From positions 129,501-193,500 of the forward strand of contig CAJNDS010002828.1 in assembly GCA_905221605.1 (NCBI GenBank): 64,000 bases of DNA, in the 5' to 3' direction. Below, in pieces: positions 9,614 through 17,786 of the stretch. Position 1 is the stretch's first letter. Each line of letters opens with the position of its first letter. Origin of the DNA: Symbiodinium natans. Its lineage: Eukaryota > Sar > Dinophyceae > Suessiales > Symbiodiniaceae. The translations under genes were made by a program, and so were the position numbers. The notes below the pieces were generated by a model. That model saw only the letters and a list, made by a program, of their open reading frames with translations, ran no database searches and was not told where the DNA came from.

Positions 9614-11305
9614 TACCCATGCCCAGTCTTGAAGCTGCTCGTCAACGTTGGCCTCGCGTGGCGGTGGGCAAGCTGAATGTTATTCAGGCCCCGGGAAAGA
9701 GGCCTCGGCTCATCAAGGATCCCTCCATCAGCGGGGTGAATGGTTCTTGTTTCGTGCCCGAAAAATTTTCTTTGCCTACCTTGGAAGACCTTCGTTTGTC
9801 GTCGCCGCTTCGGGGCGATAGGGAGACGCCGGATGGTGTGTCGATAGACATTACCGCTGCTCATAAGACGGTCCGAGTTCGACCTTCGGAAATGGGTTTG
9901 TTGGGCGTGCAAGCCCATGGCAAGTTGTATTTTTATACTGTCACACCGTTTGGTGGGGCTTTCAGCGCCCTGTGGTGGGCGCGCCTGTCCGGATTTCTGA
10001 TTCGGACAGGACACCGGCTGGTGTGGATTTCGCATTTTTTAATGGCTTATGTCGACGATTTTTTAATGCTCCAAAATCGTCAGGCTCTGCCGCTGTCAGC
10101 AGTATTGCTGTTGTCGTTCTTTCAGGCTTTCGGGGTTCCTATTTCCTGGAAAAAGCTTCAGTTGGGAGGCACTATATCCTGCATCGGGTGGCGTCTGCAC
10201 CTGCGTGCTTGTGCGATCACTTTGCCGGACCAAAAGGTCGCTCGCTCTCATGACTGTCTTGGATGCTTCTGACACGTGCGTCAAGGATCTAGAGTCCTTG
10301 ATTGGCTTGTTGCACTGGATATTGCAAATATCCCCCACCTTGCGACCCTGGCTTTGTTTTTTGTATTTTGATAAGGCACGTCCGCTAGGGTCGAATTTTT
10401 CGGTCAGTGACGTGGTATGGCAGAGACTACGCGAGTTCCTAGATGATCGACTTCGCTTCAAAACGTGTCCGCCTGGCACGTCCATCACACCAGGATCCCA
10501 GTTGCTATCTGCACGTCATGTCAACCTGGAACGTTTGGATGACCTTCGCTTGGTAAAGCAGACCGGGCGCCGAATGTGGATGCGGGTTGCAGATCTTGGG
10601 TCGTCCAAGAGAAGACTGTCGGAGCAATCCCGCAAGTTTCTCCTCTTTTGGTTGAAGTGGTGCACTCGCCCTCAAATGTTTTTTCCTTTGGCAAAGCCAC
10701 GATTCAACTATGATGTGGAGGCAGCAGCAGATGCTTGCGCGCATGGAGATTGCATTGGCATTGGGGGCTGGGTGCGAGTCCCAGGGCAGGATCCGCTCTG
10801 GTTTTCTGAGAGGTTTCGGGTTGAGGACTTTCGCCAGTTAAAGGTGCCCGTTCGGGATGATGCTCAGTCTGACATTGTTTCGTATGAAACGCTTGCGCAG
10901 GTGGCCTTGATTTTATGTTATGCATCCCTTTGCCGCGGAGGGCGTGTGTGTGTACGCTTGCCATCGCTCACGGACAACTCGGGTACCGAGTCCGTGGCGT
11001 CGAAACTTTTCTCCACAATCTCTCCGCTTTGCTTCTTTTTGCAGCAGCTAGCCATGGTCTCATGGTCACATGCAGTTTCTTTGGACACCAGTCACATTTG
11101 TGGCAACAAAAATGTGGATGCAGATTTGTTGAGCCGCTGGGACGGGTGCGCCGCGCTGCCTCCGGAGTGGAAGATGGAATATCGTGTATCTTGCGCGCTG
11201 CCCATCTTGTGGCATCAGGAAAGAGACGTGAGGCTCTTTCCGCCTGAAGCGAGGTTGCTATGGCAGCCCCCCTTGGGCGACTCGCGTGCTGCTACGCTCT
11301 CCTGA
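9325..11305 (+). pseudogene. Reverse transcriptase-RNase H, frameshifted
   Basis: The frame coherent from about 9330 to 10240 is a reverse transcriptase. It has a fingers region (GKLNVIQAPGKRPRLIKDPS), motif A (VSIDITAAHKTV), TVTPFGGAFS near motif B, and the catalytic AYVDDFLM at about 10045. At about 10240 the reading must shift +1 to continue through connection and RNase H. That domain is seen as FNYDVEAAADA (about 10710), a YETLAQ Glu, LTDNSGTES (about 10970), and a final GNKNVDADLLSRW typical of DIRS/Ngaro RNase H. The entry from the methyltransferase ORF is a -1 shift near 9330. Two shifts within one polyprotein suggest a dead Pol in this copy. Confidence 0.75.
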
Positions 11306-11336
11306 CCCTTGCCCTTATGTGCTGATTCTTTCCTTT

Positions 11337-11524
11337 CCTGGGCTTGACATCTACCCACGGAGCGCGGTTGCTTGTGCTTCCCCCGTGCGGCTGGGTGCTT
11401 GCCGTGAGGGATGCTGTGATTCTGTCGTGTCCTGGGCTTGACATCTACCCACGGTGCGCGGTTGCATGTGCTTTCCCCGTGTGGTCGGGTGCTGGCCATG
11501 AGGGGTGCGGCAGATGAACTTCCT
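11337..11524 (+). repeat. Tandem repeat, 94-bp period x 2
   Basis: CCTGGGCTTGACATCTACCC begins at 11337 and again at 11431, followed by similar CCGTG- and GCGG-rich sequence. It lies in the untranslated 3' part of the YR retrotransposon. The rest of 11525-11667 shows no feature. Confidence 0.6.
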
Positions 11525-11667
11525 GCTTCGGATTCATTGCTAAAGGGGCGTTCTCAAGTGCTGCTGAATAGTGCCACTTGATGTCGTTGCCAAAGACTCA
11601 CTTAGAGTTTTTGGGGAGGAGTCGATGTGGGCGAGCCTTTGTCACTCCTGTGTTGGCAGTTAAGATA

Positions 11668-11863
11668 TTTGGGTGTTGGATTGATTCACATTGCTAGCAT
11701 GTTGATCAGAATACGTTGTGCTGCTACATGCTACAATGTTCGACCGCCAAAACAGGAGTGACTGCATAGTCGGGAGTTTGTCTGTGGAGTATCTATGTCA
11801 CCTATGTTGATAGAGAGTTGAAATATGGTTGAGCTGCAGTGGCTGGATGTTAAATGTTAGAAC
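11668..11863 (+). repeat. Split direct repeat B1 (196 bp)
   Basis: Identical by eye to 12247-12442. It ends in GTTAGAAC and directly abuts A2, reproducing the right-end/left-end junction expected of the circular intermediate. Confidence 0.9.
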
Positions 11864-12000
11864 GGTTTTTGTGCTTGCTCAAAATTGTTTTAACATTTTA
11901 CCCGCAACTGCATTGGCTTGTGCATTGGCTCATCTTTGGTATATCCAGCCGCTAAGCTGCTCAAACATGTTTCAATGCATGGCTGTGGTCTTGAAGATCA
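11864..12000 (+). repeat. Split direct repeat A2 (137 bp)
   Basis: Exact copy of A1 (2117-2253), placed immediately after B1. Confidence 0.9.
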
Positions 12001-12246
12001 CCCGCCCGCCCAACCCTGTTTGTTGGGATATTTCTTCGAATATCCTCGTGCTTCCCAGACTCGAGGTTTATCTGCATGAAGGGTGAGCTGTTGTGTGCTC
12101 CCTAAAGGGCTCCTGTCTTCTGGAGTCGAAGTGTACATTCTTTGTGCATAGGCTGATTATGGCCCTTCTGACAGCCGATGCTTCAGTGTGAATCTCATTT
12201 TTGGTTTATTACCTTTGTTGGCATTTTCTTTGTTGATGGTCAGGTG

Positions 12247-12442
12247 TTTGGGTGTTGGATTGATTCACATTGCTAGCATGTTGATCAGAATACGTTGTGC
12301 TGCTACATGCTACAATGTTCGACCGCCAAAACAGGAGTGACTGCATAGTCGGGAGTTTGTCTGTGGAGTATCTATGTCACCTATGTTGATAGAGAGTTGA
12401 AATATGGTTGAGCTGCAGTGGCTGGATGTTAAATGTTAGAAC
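12247..12442 (+). repeat. Split direct repeat B2 (196 bp), right end
   Basis: Exact copy of B1. It marks the right terminus of the retrotransposon. Between A2 and B2 (12001-12246) there is no coding signal. Confidence 0.9.
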
Positions 12443-12454
12443 CTTTTCGTTGCA

Positions 12455-12558
12455 CACATTGTTTTCCACGGACCCGGCTGTCAACACTGCCCGAAACATT
12501 GAGTGCAACATTGCATTCGTTGGCCGTGTGTGCCACGCAGCTGCCGCATGTGAGATGT
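12455..12558 (+). pseudogene. 3' end of an unknown repeated coding sequence
   Basis: Reading with the frame AAC-ACT-GCC at 12480 gives a short C terminus, NIAFVGRVCHAAAACEM followed by a stop. It closely matches the C terminus encoded at 36895-36974 (NIAFVGQVCRAAAACEM stop). Two copies of the same protein end in unrelated surroundings indicate a repeated, probably mobile, gene cut here by the YR retrotransposon. No family is recognised. Confidence 0.4.
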
Positions 12559-12598
12559 GACCTGAGCTCTCTCTCCACGGCATCATCTGAATGCCAAC

Positions 12599-12833
12599 TT
12601 GTGGGGAGGTTTACCGCCACCAAACAATTTGGACGCACCGCTGCCCCCCCAGTCGGAGCGAGCGGCACACTTGCCACTACGCTTTGGTGGCTTGGGCTTG
12701 CGAGAGGCCACGGCGGACCGCCATGCTGCGTACTGGGCCTCCTGGATGGACAGCTTCCCCGTCATCCAGGTGCGCTTGCCCTCGGCAGCTAACCGTTTGC
12801 TGCTTTCCCTCCGCGCGCAGGAGGCCGGCCCCT
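12599..12833 (+). pseudogene. LINE ORF, 5' piece interrupted by the virus
   Basis: The frame reads LPLRFGGLGLREATADRHAA, then YWASW and a Leu/Arg-rich stretch ending in AQEAGP at the virus border. The same module (LPLRMGGLGL...HAAYWASW) follows the RT in the fuller LINE copy at 42890-42970. The frame is cut at 12833 by the inserted virus and resumes in phase at 33676. The 5' side is already truncated, so the LINE was a fragment before the virus arrived. Confidence 0.8.
12829..12833 (+). repeat. Target site duplication CCCCT, left
   Basis: CCCCT immediately precedes the left inverted repeat and recurs immediately after the right one (33672-33676). Five bases fits a retroviral-type integrase, which makes 4-6-bp duplications. 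Confidence 0.85.
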
Positions 12834-13097
12834 AAAAAATAGGTAAAAGGGGGACTCAGGGGTCAAGGCTCGGGCTTTGCATTTCTGGGTTCCTTATTCG
12901 TTTTTTCTTACTTCGCTTCCTTCTTCGTTCTCTCTTTCTCGTTCCCTGTTTCGTTTTTCTTCACATCTCGTTTTTTCTCTCTAAAATTCTGCTTGTCTCA
13001 TTCGTTATTTTTTCTGGGGCTTCGTGTTCTACCTCTTTCGTTTTGATTTTGTTAAGTACTTTTACCTTCACTTTTCATTTTGTGGGTGCCTGTTGTG
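12834..13097 (+). repeat. Left terminal inverted repeat (264 bp)
   Basis: Starts AAAAAATAGGT and ends GGTGCCTGTTGTG. Its reverse complement was compared base by base with 33408-33671 and no difference was found. Beyond 13097 the two ends diverge. It is pyrimidine-rich on this strand. In Polintons the TIR ends are the protein-primed replication origins and the integrase substrates. Confidence 0.95.
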
Positions 13098-13098
13098 G

Positions 13099-13142
13099 TT
13101 TTCAACAATAATATTATCTAGTGAATAATATTATGGTTGCTT
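13099..13142 (+). repeat. 44-bp direct repeat, copy 1
   Basis: Identical to 13565-13608. Each copy lies just downstream of the stop codon of a minus-strand gene and contains a 10-bp-stem hairpin. Confidence 0.85.
13108..13134 (-). terminator. Hairpin after the 124-aa zinc-finger gene
   Basis: ATAATATTAT (13108-13117), loop CTAGTGA, ATAATATTAT (13125-13134). It lies 13 bases past the stop of the minus-strand gene 13148-13522. Proposed 3'-end signal. Confidence 0.5.
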
Positions 13143-13147
13143 ATTGA

Positions 13148-13522
13148 TTATTGATGCATTATAGCATATAGTTTCGCAAATGTTGCTGGTTGTTCTTCTT
13201 TCTTATTCAGATTGTTAATGTGCTTCTTTGTTCTTTCATGTTCGGCTTTCTTGTATTTCTTAATTATACAATTGCATACAGCACATTCAATTTTTATCTT
13301 TTTGTATTCTCTGCTTACTTCAAGCATATGCTCTTTATCTCGTTCATAACGCTCTAAATACCATTGATGATGTTTTTCTTTGTTACTACTGTAATACTCT
13401 TTACCTTTAGCAAGGCATATATTACATCGTTTATTTCCATCTTTGAACTCATTGATGCTTCTATCCTTTTTACATTTTGGACATTCTTTTATGGTTTCTA
13501 CTTCAATATATTCCTGTTCCAT
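13148..13522 (-). CDS. Small zinc-finger protein, PLV
   Basis: 124 residues from ATG at 13522. It has a CPKC...CNIC zinc ribbon near the N terminus (about residues 14-36) and a second C2H2-like finger, CAVCNC...H...H (about 80-103). The middle is highly charged and Lys/Glu-rich. It is the outermost gene on the left of the virus, preceded by a CTTTAAAG element 25-32 nt upstream and followed by a hairpin. DNA or RNA binding is likely from the fingers; the exact role is unknown. Similar second-finger modules occur in two other genes of the virus. Confidence 0.75.
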   Translation of the reverse strand: MEQEYIEVETIKECPKCKKDRSINEFKDGNKRCNICLAKGKEYYSSNKEKHHQWYLERYERDKEHMLEVSREYKKIKIECAVCNCIIKKYKKAEHERTKKHINNLNKKEEQPATFAKLYAIMHQ

Positions 13523-13546
13523 TCCTATATAACAAGGGTTTCTAGT

Positions 13547-13554
13547 CTTTAAAG
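13547..13554 (-). promoter_or_regulatory. CTTTAAAG, putative early promoter of 13148-13522
   Basis: Palindromic CTTTAAAG 25-32 nt upstream of the start codon, one of five CTTAAAG-like elements at the same distance from viral starts. Confidence 0.5.
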
Positions 13555-13564
13555 GGCTTCTAAA

Positions 13565-13608
13565 TTTTCAACAATAATATTATCTAGTGAATAATATTAT
13601 GGTTGCTT
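13565..13608 (+). repeat. 44-bp direct repeat, copy 2
   Basis: Exact copy of 13099-13142, ending 12 bases before the stop codon of the minus-strand gene 13620-14243. It holds the hairpin ATAATATTAT-CTAGTGA-ATAATATTAT at 13574-13600, a proposed 3'-end signal for that gene. Confidence 0.85.
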
Positions 13609-13619
13609 GTTTATTTTTC

Positions 13620-14243
13620 CTAATCTTCTTCTTCAAATATATCACATAAATATTCATATATAGCTTTTAAATCAAAATATTTTCTGTAAAGACCTACTTG
13701 AGACTGAAAATACAGGAACAAAATTGCTATCATAATTTGAAATATAGGTTCTTCATATTGATTTCTATATTTATACGTCTCACCTTCAAAATCCCATTTG
13801 TCATAAAGATAAAAGATGTTATAATCCAACAACCAAAACATTCTGTATTCATCAATCATTTTTATGTTCCTTGACTCATTCAAGAACTTCTTTAACAATG
13901 GTTTTAATTCAGTTTTTGATTTCTCTACAATGTCTTTCAAATAGTTCTTCTTATCTTTTAAATTTGTTAGTTTCTTGTAACCATTGTCAAAATGATTTAA
14001 TATACAATGTATTTGTCTATGTTCTGCTCTTTTATATTGGGGGTATAATTTAAATCTATAGTCATCATTTGTTCCATCATATTCTTTTTCACACTCATGC
14101 ATTTTATGACAAAAGTTACAAGTTGTATAAGACAAGATATTATTAGCAATATTATCATCAAATAGCTGATTTAATATTATCTCTCTTCTACTCTTGTAAC
14201 TGATACAATACTTACAATCAAAATTGAAATTAAATGTTTCCAT
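13620..14243 (-). CDS. Hypothetical PLV protein with CxxC pairs
   Basis: 207 residues from ATG at 14243. CKYC (about 10-13) and CNFC (about 42-45), with nearby His and Cys, suggest one zinc site in the N-terminal third. The middle is Lys-rich and helical. The C-terminal third is aromatic with a hydrophobic run (IFQIMIAILFLYF, about 168-180) too short and interrupted to call a membrane segment. A CTTAAAG element lies 26-32 nt upstream, which places it with the polymerase in the proposed early class. I do not recognise the family. Confidence 0.7.
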   Translation of the reverse strand: METFNFNFDCKYCISYKSRREIILNQLFDDNIANNILSYTTCNFCHKMHECEKEYDGTNDDYRFKLYPQYKRAEHRQIHCILNHFDNGYKKLTNLKDKKNYLKDIVEKSKTELKPLLKKFLNESRNIKMIDEYRMFWLLDYNIFYLYDKWDFEGETYKYRNQYEEPIFQIMIAILFLYFQSQVGLYRKYFDLKAIYEYLCDIFEEED

Positions 14244-14268
14244 GCTCTAATATATTAAGTCGTTTTCC

Positions 14269-14275
14269 CTTTAAG
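14269..14275 (-). promoter_or_regulatory. CTTAAAG, putative early promoter of 13620-14243
   Basis: CTTAAAG on the minus strand, 26-32 nt before the start codon. Confidence 0.5.
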
Positions 14276-14293
14276 TAGTTTTTCTAAGGCTTG

Positions 14294-15223
14294 TTAATCT
14301 ACCATCAACAACTCGTGTCTGTTATATCGTTTGCTCTTTCCTTCTACAATATAATATTTGTTTAGGTTCATATCTCTACCTACTTCTTTGACTTCATAAG
14401 TTTGATCACTCCATTGGTTTCTGCTTTCTTTTCTTGATGTATAATTACCTTTACCTTTAGTGAATATTTTTACTTTATCACCTTCCTCTATTTTAGGATA
14501 TTTTCTTAGATATTTTTCTTTCAAAACGGAGTTTGCTTTAACTTCAACCGAATTCTCATCTTTATGAGCCTCGTTAGGTACTAAACCTGTCGTTGAATGA
14601 ACCATAGTTTTATTGTATTTATCCAATGCAGGTTTTAATAATATTGTCCAAGCTCCTTTTGTATGTAAGGCTCTATCAGTTATCATTTTCTTTATTGTTC
14701 TTATTGCTCTCTCTGCTACATTAGCATGTGTTAATGTTACAACATGCTCTATTCCTTCTCCTTTTAAATAATCTTGTAGTTTCTTGTAATTAAAAGCTCC
14801 ATCATCATCTGAGTAGATACTATTAGGGAAACCTAATTCTTTAAAACATTGAATAAAAGCATCATATACTGTTTCACCATCTCTGTTTTCCATTGGTCTG
14901 ATGCTCATCTTTTTACTGAAATTGTCAATGCATAATAAAGCATATCTTTTATAACTTTCGCTAAAGGTGTTTGTGTCTTTCATTAATGAAATCATATCCA
15001 TTATATCAACTGAATAGACTGCTCTTGCATAAGGAGGAGAATAACTATTATAATTCTTGTAATTCCTTCTTTGCTTATTCGGTTGCTTCCTGACCCATTC
15101 CTTAACATAATTTAAACTAACACTGACACCATCCTTATTAGCTTCTTTGTGAAGATTCTGAACTGAACCGTATCCGCGCTCCAGATCATAATATATCTCG
15201 CTCAACTTCTCATCAACACTCAT
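14294..15223 (-). CDS. Retroviral-type (rve) integrase, Polinton class
   Basis: 309 residues, ATG at 15223. The N-terminal ~60 residues are helical and may form an HTH/zinc-less N domain. The RNase H-fold core follows: YSVDIMDM (Asp about 73), YSDDDGAF (Asp about 139-140) and NVAERAIR (Glu 171), giving the D,D,E triad with about 30 residues between the last two. The C-terminal ~80 residues are basic, with GDKVKIF and a final NRHELLMVD, an SH3-like DNA-binding tail usual in Polinton integrases. It would join the inverted-repeat ends to host DNA; the 5-bp duplication here is its expected footprint. A TCTA element lies 14-17 nt upstream. Confidence 0.92.
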   Translation of the reverse strand: MSVDEKLSEIYYDLERGYGSVQNLHKEANKDGVSVSLNYVKEWVRKQPNKQRRNYKNYNSYSPPYARAVYSVDIMDMISLMKDTNTFSESYKRYALLCIDNFSKKMSIRPMENRDGETVYDAFIQCFKELGFPNSIYSDDDGAFNYKKLQDYLKGEGIEHVVTLTHANVAERAIRTIKKMITDRALHTKGAWTILLKPALDKYNKTMVHSTTGLVPNEAHKDENSVEVKANSVLKEKYLRKYPKIEEGDKVKIFTKGKGNYTSRKESRNQWSDQTYEVKEVGRDMNLNKYYIVEGKSKRYNRHELLMVD

Positions 15224-15236
15224 AATTAATATTAAT

Positions 15237-15240
15237 TAGA
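15237..15240 (-). promoter_or_regulatory. TCTA element of the integrase gene
   Basis: TCTA on the minus strand, 14-17 nt before the integrase start, inside an AT-only stretch of repeated ATTAATATTAAT. Confidence 0.45.
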
Positions 15241-15251
15241 TAATATTAATA

Positions 15252-15611
15252 TTAATCATGCAATGATAATTTTATAAGTTTATCTTCTAATTCTTTGTCT
15301 TTATTCGCTTGTGTAAGCATTTTACATTTATTTGTTTTCTTGTGCTTAGATAGATTTGTGTTATTTACTAAACAACCACAACCCTCACACATAACAATCT
15401 TATGATTTTTCTTGTAATAATCTCTAAAGTATCCGCTTTCCCTGTTCTTCTTGTTGTTTCTATAATTTTCCTCAGTCCGATCACGCTTTTCTGATTTATC
15501 GCTGTCCGTCGTAAAACCTTGCTCCTCATCTATTGAATTCCATAGCATACTAAACAAATCGTCGTTCATTGAGGTTTTGTTTCCATCACAACCTACCAAG
15601 TAATTCGTCAT
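15252..15611 (-). CDS. Small zinc-finger protein, PLV
   Basis: 119 residues from ATG at 15611. An acidic N-terminal half, a Lys/Arg/Asn-rich middle, and a finger CEGCGCLVNN...HKKTNKC (C-x2-C...H-x5-C, about residues 75-98). The same kind of finger is found in the proteins at 13148-13522 and 17787-18314. The start is preceded by CTTAAAAG at 25-32 nt. It lies immediately upstream of the integrase gene on the same strand with a 28-nt gap. A nucleic-acid-binding early protein is a reasonable inference. Confidence 0.75.
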   Translation of the reverse strand: MTNYLVGCDGNKTSMNDDLFSMLWNSIDEEQGFTTDSDKSEKRDRTEENYRNNKKNRESGYFRDYYKKNHKIVMCEGCGCLVNNTNLSKHKKTNKCKMLTQANKDKELEDKLIKLSLHD

Positions 15612-15635
15612 AATTTATTTAATAATATGAATATT

Positions 15636-15643
15636 CTTTTAAG
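15636..15643 (-). promoter_or_regulatory. CTTAAAAG, putative early promoter of 15252-15611
   Basis: Lies 25-32 nt before the start codon, the same spacing as in the other members of this class. Confidence 0.5.
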
Positions 15644-15684
15644 TGGTTTTATTTTAAAATAAATGCCCTTAAAAGAATATCTCA

Positions 15685-16301
15685 TTATGAGCCTACAGAC
15701 TGAACACTTGTTCGCCTTGAACTGGTTCTGCTTCTTATGTATTCTATGGTTTCCTGGGATCGCCTTGAACTTACAACACTTTGCGGGGGACTTGGTTCAT
15801 CAACATATTCTATCGTACGATTACTTGGAACTGAACTTTGCACTGATACAGGTGGAGAGGAATGAATGTGTTCACTTAAGGCTTCCTCTTCAACTGGCAA
15901 CAATACACTCCTGTTTGAACATCGTAAACTCTACGCATTACTGATTTTTTCTGTGGCTGTTCGCGTTCTCGTTCAGTTTCCTTTTCTTTCTCAATACTTT
16001 TTATACTTGATACGCTTTCGTCTGTTTGAGTCTGTTTTACTTCTTCTTCTATTGTTTTCATGCTTTCACTTTCTGTTACTCTTGGTGTTTCGTTGAACAC
16101 ATCCGTTTGTGTTCCTTTATCTGGGTTCTCATTCATTAATATTGTTTTCTTATCGTACTTACTCAAATCAAAATCATCAAAATCAACATCGTCTAATAAT
16201 AAACCTTGTTGTGTTCTTTTCTGCTTCTCTGGTAGTATTCTTAATCTATGTGTTCTCGCTTCTCTTGCAATTTCTTCGTATGTGGGGCGCAATCTTAACA
16301 T
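15685..16301 (-). pseudogene. PLV LRPTY-motif protein, frameshifted
   Basis: From ATG at 16301, 141 codons read coherently: MLRLRPTYEEI, then an acidic DDVDFDDFD stretch and a Glu/Thr/Lys-rich low-complexity region, ending at a stop at 15876. A second frame overlapping the first (15903 down to 15685) has no ATG and continues with the same Ser/Glu/Arg/Thr-rich composition. The simplest reading is one ~200-residue gene broken by a single frameshift near 15890. The start motif is shared with the upstream gene 16318-17322, whose stop lies only 16 bases away. The function is unknown; the intact form could be a minor virion protein. Confidence 0.6.
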
Positions 16302-16317
16302 GAATAATTATTAAATA

Positions 16318-17322
16318 TTATACTGGTAAAAATGATTTTGCTATTGCTGTTGCTCCTGCCTTTGCTAATGTTTCTACTCCTGCTTTTGCTCCCGCTACTG
16401 CTATGTCTCTTAAAGGTGTTGATGATGATGCTGGTTGTGAAGGAACCAATTCTCCTGTTCCACTTGATGATGCCGATTGTTCTACCCTCTTGGATTTTAC
16501 ACGTCTTCGCTCTCTTTTAAACAGTTGTTTTTTACGACGTAATTTAGCGCTGTCAAATTCGGCATTCCATTCGTCTAATTCTTTGTGACCCTCTATGATT
16601 GATATTAGGTATTGCTTCTTTTTCTGATCCGTTGGTATTTTATTTAATAAATCCACCATTTCGTCTGTTAATAAGTCTCTAACAAACAACTGGAACATTA
16701 ACCCTCTATAAGTAACGCTATCATCTTTGAAGACCTTATCAGGGTCAAAACCGTGCGTGTATGCTACCTTTTGTTCTAATGCTGTTACTTCTTCTTCGCT
16801 CTCATCATCATTTTCTGTTGGAACATCCATTGAATGAACTTCAACACCTGCTGGTAAAGACTGATGATGAACATCGTCTAAGTCTTCCTTAGCATCTTCT
16901 ACGTGCCTTCTTTGTTCTGCTAGATCCTTCACTCTTCTCAATGCATCGTCTAAATTCCGAATGTGGTCTGGATACCCCTCGTCTTCACTTTCATATGCTT
17001 CTACCGGTGTATCGTATCCACTTGTTGTTGCACTTGTTTGAATTCCTGCTACAGCAGTTGATACGCCATTCATAACACCGTGATGATTCAACTGTGCTCT
17101 TCGTAAATCATTCTTAACTTTGTCCTCTTCTTGCTTCTTCAATCCTAAAAAGTCAATGTTATCAAATTGACTTCCGAACTGATTGTTTCTAAATAAGGTA
17201 GCACGTCTGTCAATTACTTGTTCTATTGGTGGTCTATTGGGATCACCTTGACTTTCAATCATCCCTATCATTTCATCGTATGTTGGGCGTAGTTTTAATT
17301 CTGACTTCAATGTTTTAATCAT
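16318..17322 (-). CDS. PLV LRPTY-motif protein, possible minor virion protein
   Basis: 334 residues, ATG at 17322. It starts with LKLRPTYDEMIGMIE and has a DFLGLKKQEEDK stretch near residue 60. The middle is acidic. From about 250 there is a very basic RRKKQLFKRERRRVKSKR segment, then a Ser/Pro linker. The last ~25 residues (Ala/Gly/Lys, ending AIAKSFLPV) would form an amphipathic helix. A basic stretch plus amphipathic tail recalls adenovirus-type core or membrane-active minor capsid proteins, but this is analogy only. A TCTA element is 15-18 nt upstream. The N-terminal motif is shared with 15685-16301. Confidence 0.7.
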   Translation of the reverse strand: MIKTLKSELKLRPTYDEMIGMIESQGDPNRPPIEQVIDRRATLFRNNQFGSQFDNIDFLGLKKQEEDKVKNDLRRAQLNHHGVMNGVSTAVAGIQTSATTSGYDTPVEAYESEDEGYPDHIRNLDDALRRVKDLAEQRRHVEDAKEDLDDVHHQSLPAGVEVHSMDVPTENDDESEEEVTALEQKVAYTHGFDPDKVFKDDSVTYRGLMFQLFVRDLLTDEMVDLLNKIPTDQKKKQYLISIIEGHKELDEWNAEFDSAKLRRKKQLFKRERRRVKSKRVEQSASSSGTGELVPSQPASSSTPLRDIAVAGAKAGVETLAKAGATAIAKSFLPV

Positions 17323-17336
17323 GTTATATTTAAAGT

Positions 17337-17340
17337 TAGA
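17337..17340 (-). promoter_or_regulatory. TCTA element of 16318-17322
   Basis: TCTA on the minus strand 15-18 nt before the start, in AT-rich DNA. Confidence 0.45.
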
Positions 17341-17342
17341 TT

Positions 17343-17663
17343 TTACTTTATTTCTGCCATTATATTTTTTAATTCTTGTTGTTTTTTCTTCAGTTCCTCT
17401 TTTGTTCTTACTGGCATCATTGGACGCTCTAATTGTCTGTTAACATCATCCAGTTGACCCTGATAAAGACTCTTCTTCTGATGTTGCACCCAGTCATTAC
17501 GCAAAGCAACATTTTTACCTCTATTTTCTGCTTCTTCAATTCTTAATTTCATATCTTCTAAATATTTCCTACGTGATGCTACTCCGAACGTATCTTCAAC
17601 ATCGTAATATTGTTGAACCTGTGGCATTCTTTTAAACTCTGGTTTGCTTTTGAACATACTCAT
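17343..17663 (-). CDS. Small coiled-coil PLV protein
   Basis: 106 residues from ATG at 17663 (a second in-frame ATG is two codons later). After ~30 residues it is almost wholly helical and charged, with heptad-like spacing (RKYLEDMKLRIEEAENRG; EELKKKQQELKNIMAEIK), so a coiled coil is likely. It sits directly upstream of 16318-17322 on the same strand (20-nt gap) and has its own TCTA 14-17 nt upstream. A structural or scaffolding role is plausible. I do not recognise the family. Confidence 0.7.
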   Translation of the reverse strand: MSMFKSKPEFKRMPQVQQYYDVEDTFGVASRRKYLEDMKLRIEEAENRGKNVALRNDWVQHQKKSLYQGQLDDVNRQLERPMMPVRTKEELKKKQQELKNIMAEIK

Positions 17664-17666
17664 TAT

Positions 17667-17693
17667 TAATAATATTTAGATTAAATATTATTA
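17667..17693 (-). promoter_or_regulatory. Palindrome carrying a TCTA element (17677-17680)
   Basis: TAATAATATTTA / TAAATATTATTA arms around GAT. The TCTA element of gene 17343-17663 lies at the tip of the palindrome, 14-17 nt before the start. Confidence 0.45.
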
Positions 17694-17786
17694 ACATCAT
17701 TAAAACATTTTTGACTTAAAACTGTTTATTTTTTGCATGTGTTCCTCTCGTTTTGCTCTTCTTATTTCATTTTCAGATGCCTCTTA

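Larger units (their letters stand above)
2117..12442 (+). mobile_element. DIRS/Ngaro-order tyrosine-recombinase retrotransposon
   Basis: The element is delimited by split direct repeats. A1 (2117-2253) recurs exactly as A2 (11864-12000), and B1 (11668-11863) recurs exactly as B2 (12247-12442), with B1 directly abutting A2. This A1-genes-B1-A2-B2 plan is the hallmark of PAT/Ngaro-type YR retrotransposons, whose circular intermediate is inserted by a tyrosine recombinase without target duplication. Inside, all on the plus strand, are a YR ORF, Gag with a CCCH finger, an oxygenase-like plus methyltransferase-like ORF, and RT with RNase H. YR is intact; the other frames are broken by frameshifts. 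Exact repeats suggest recent insertion or recent gene conversion. Confidence 0.85.
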
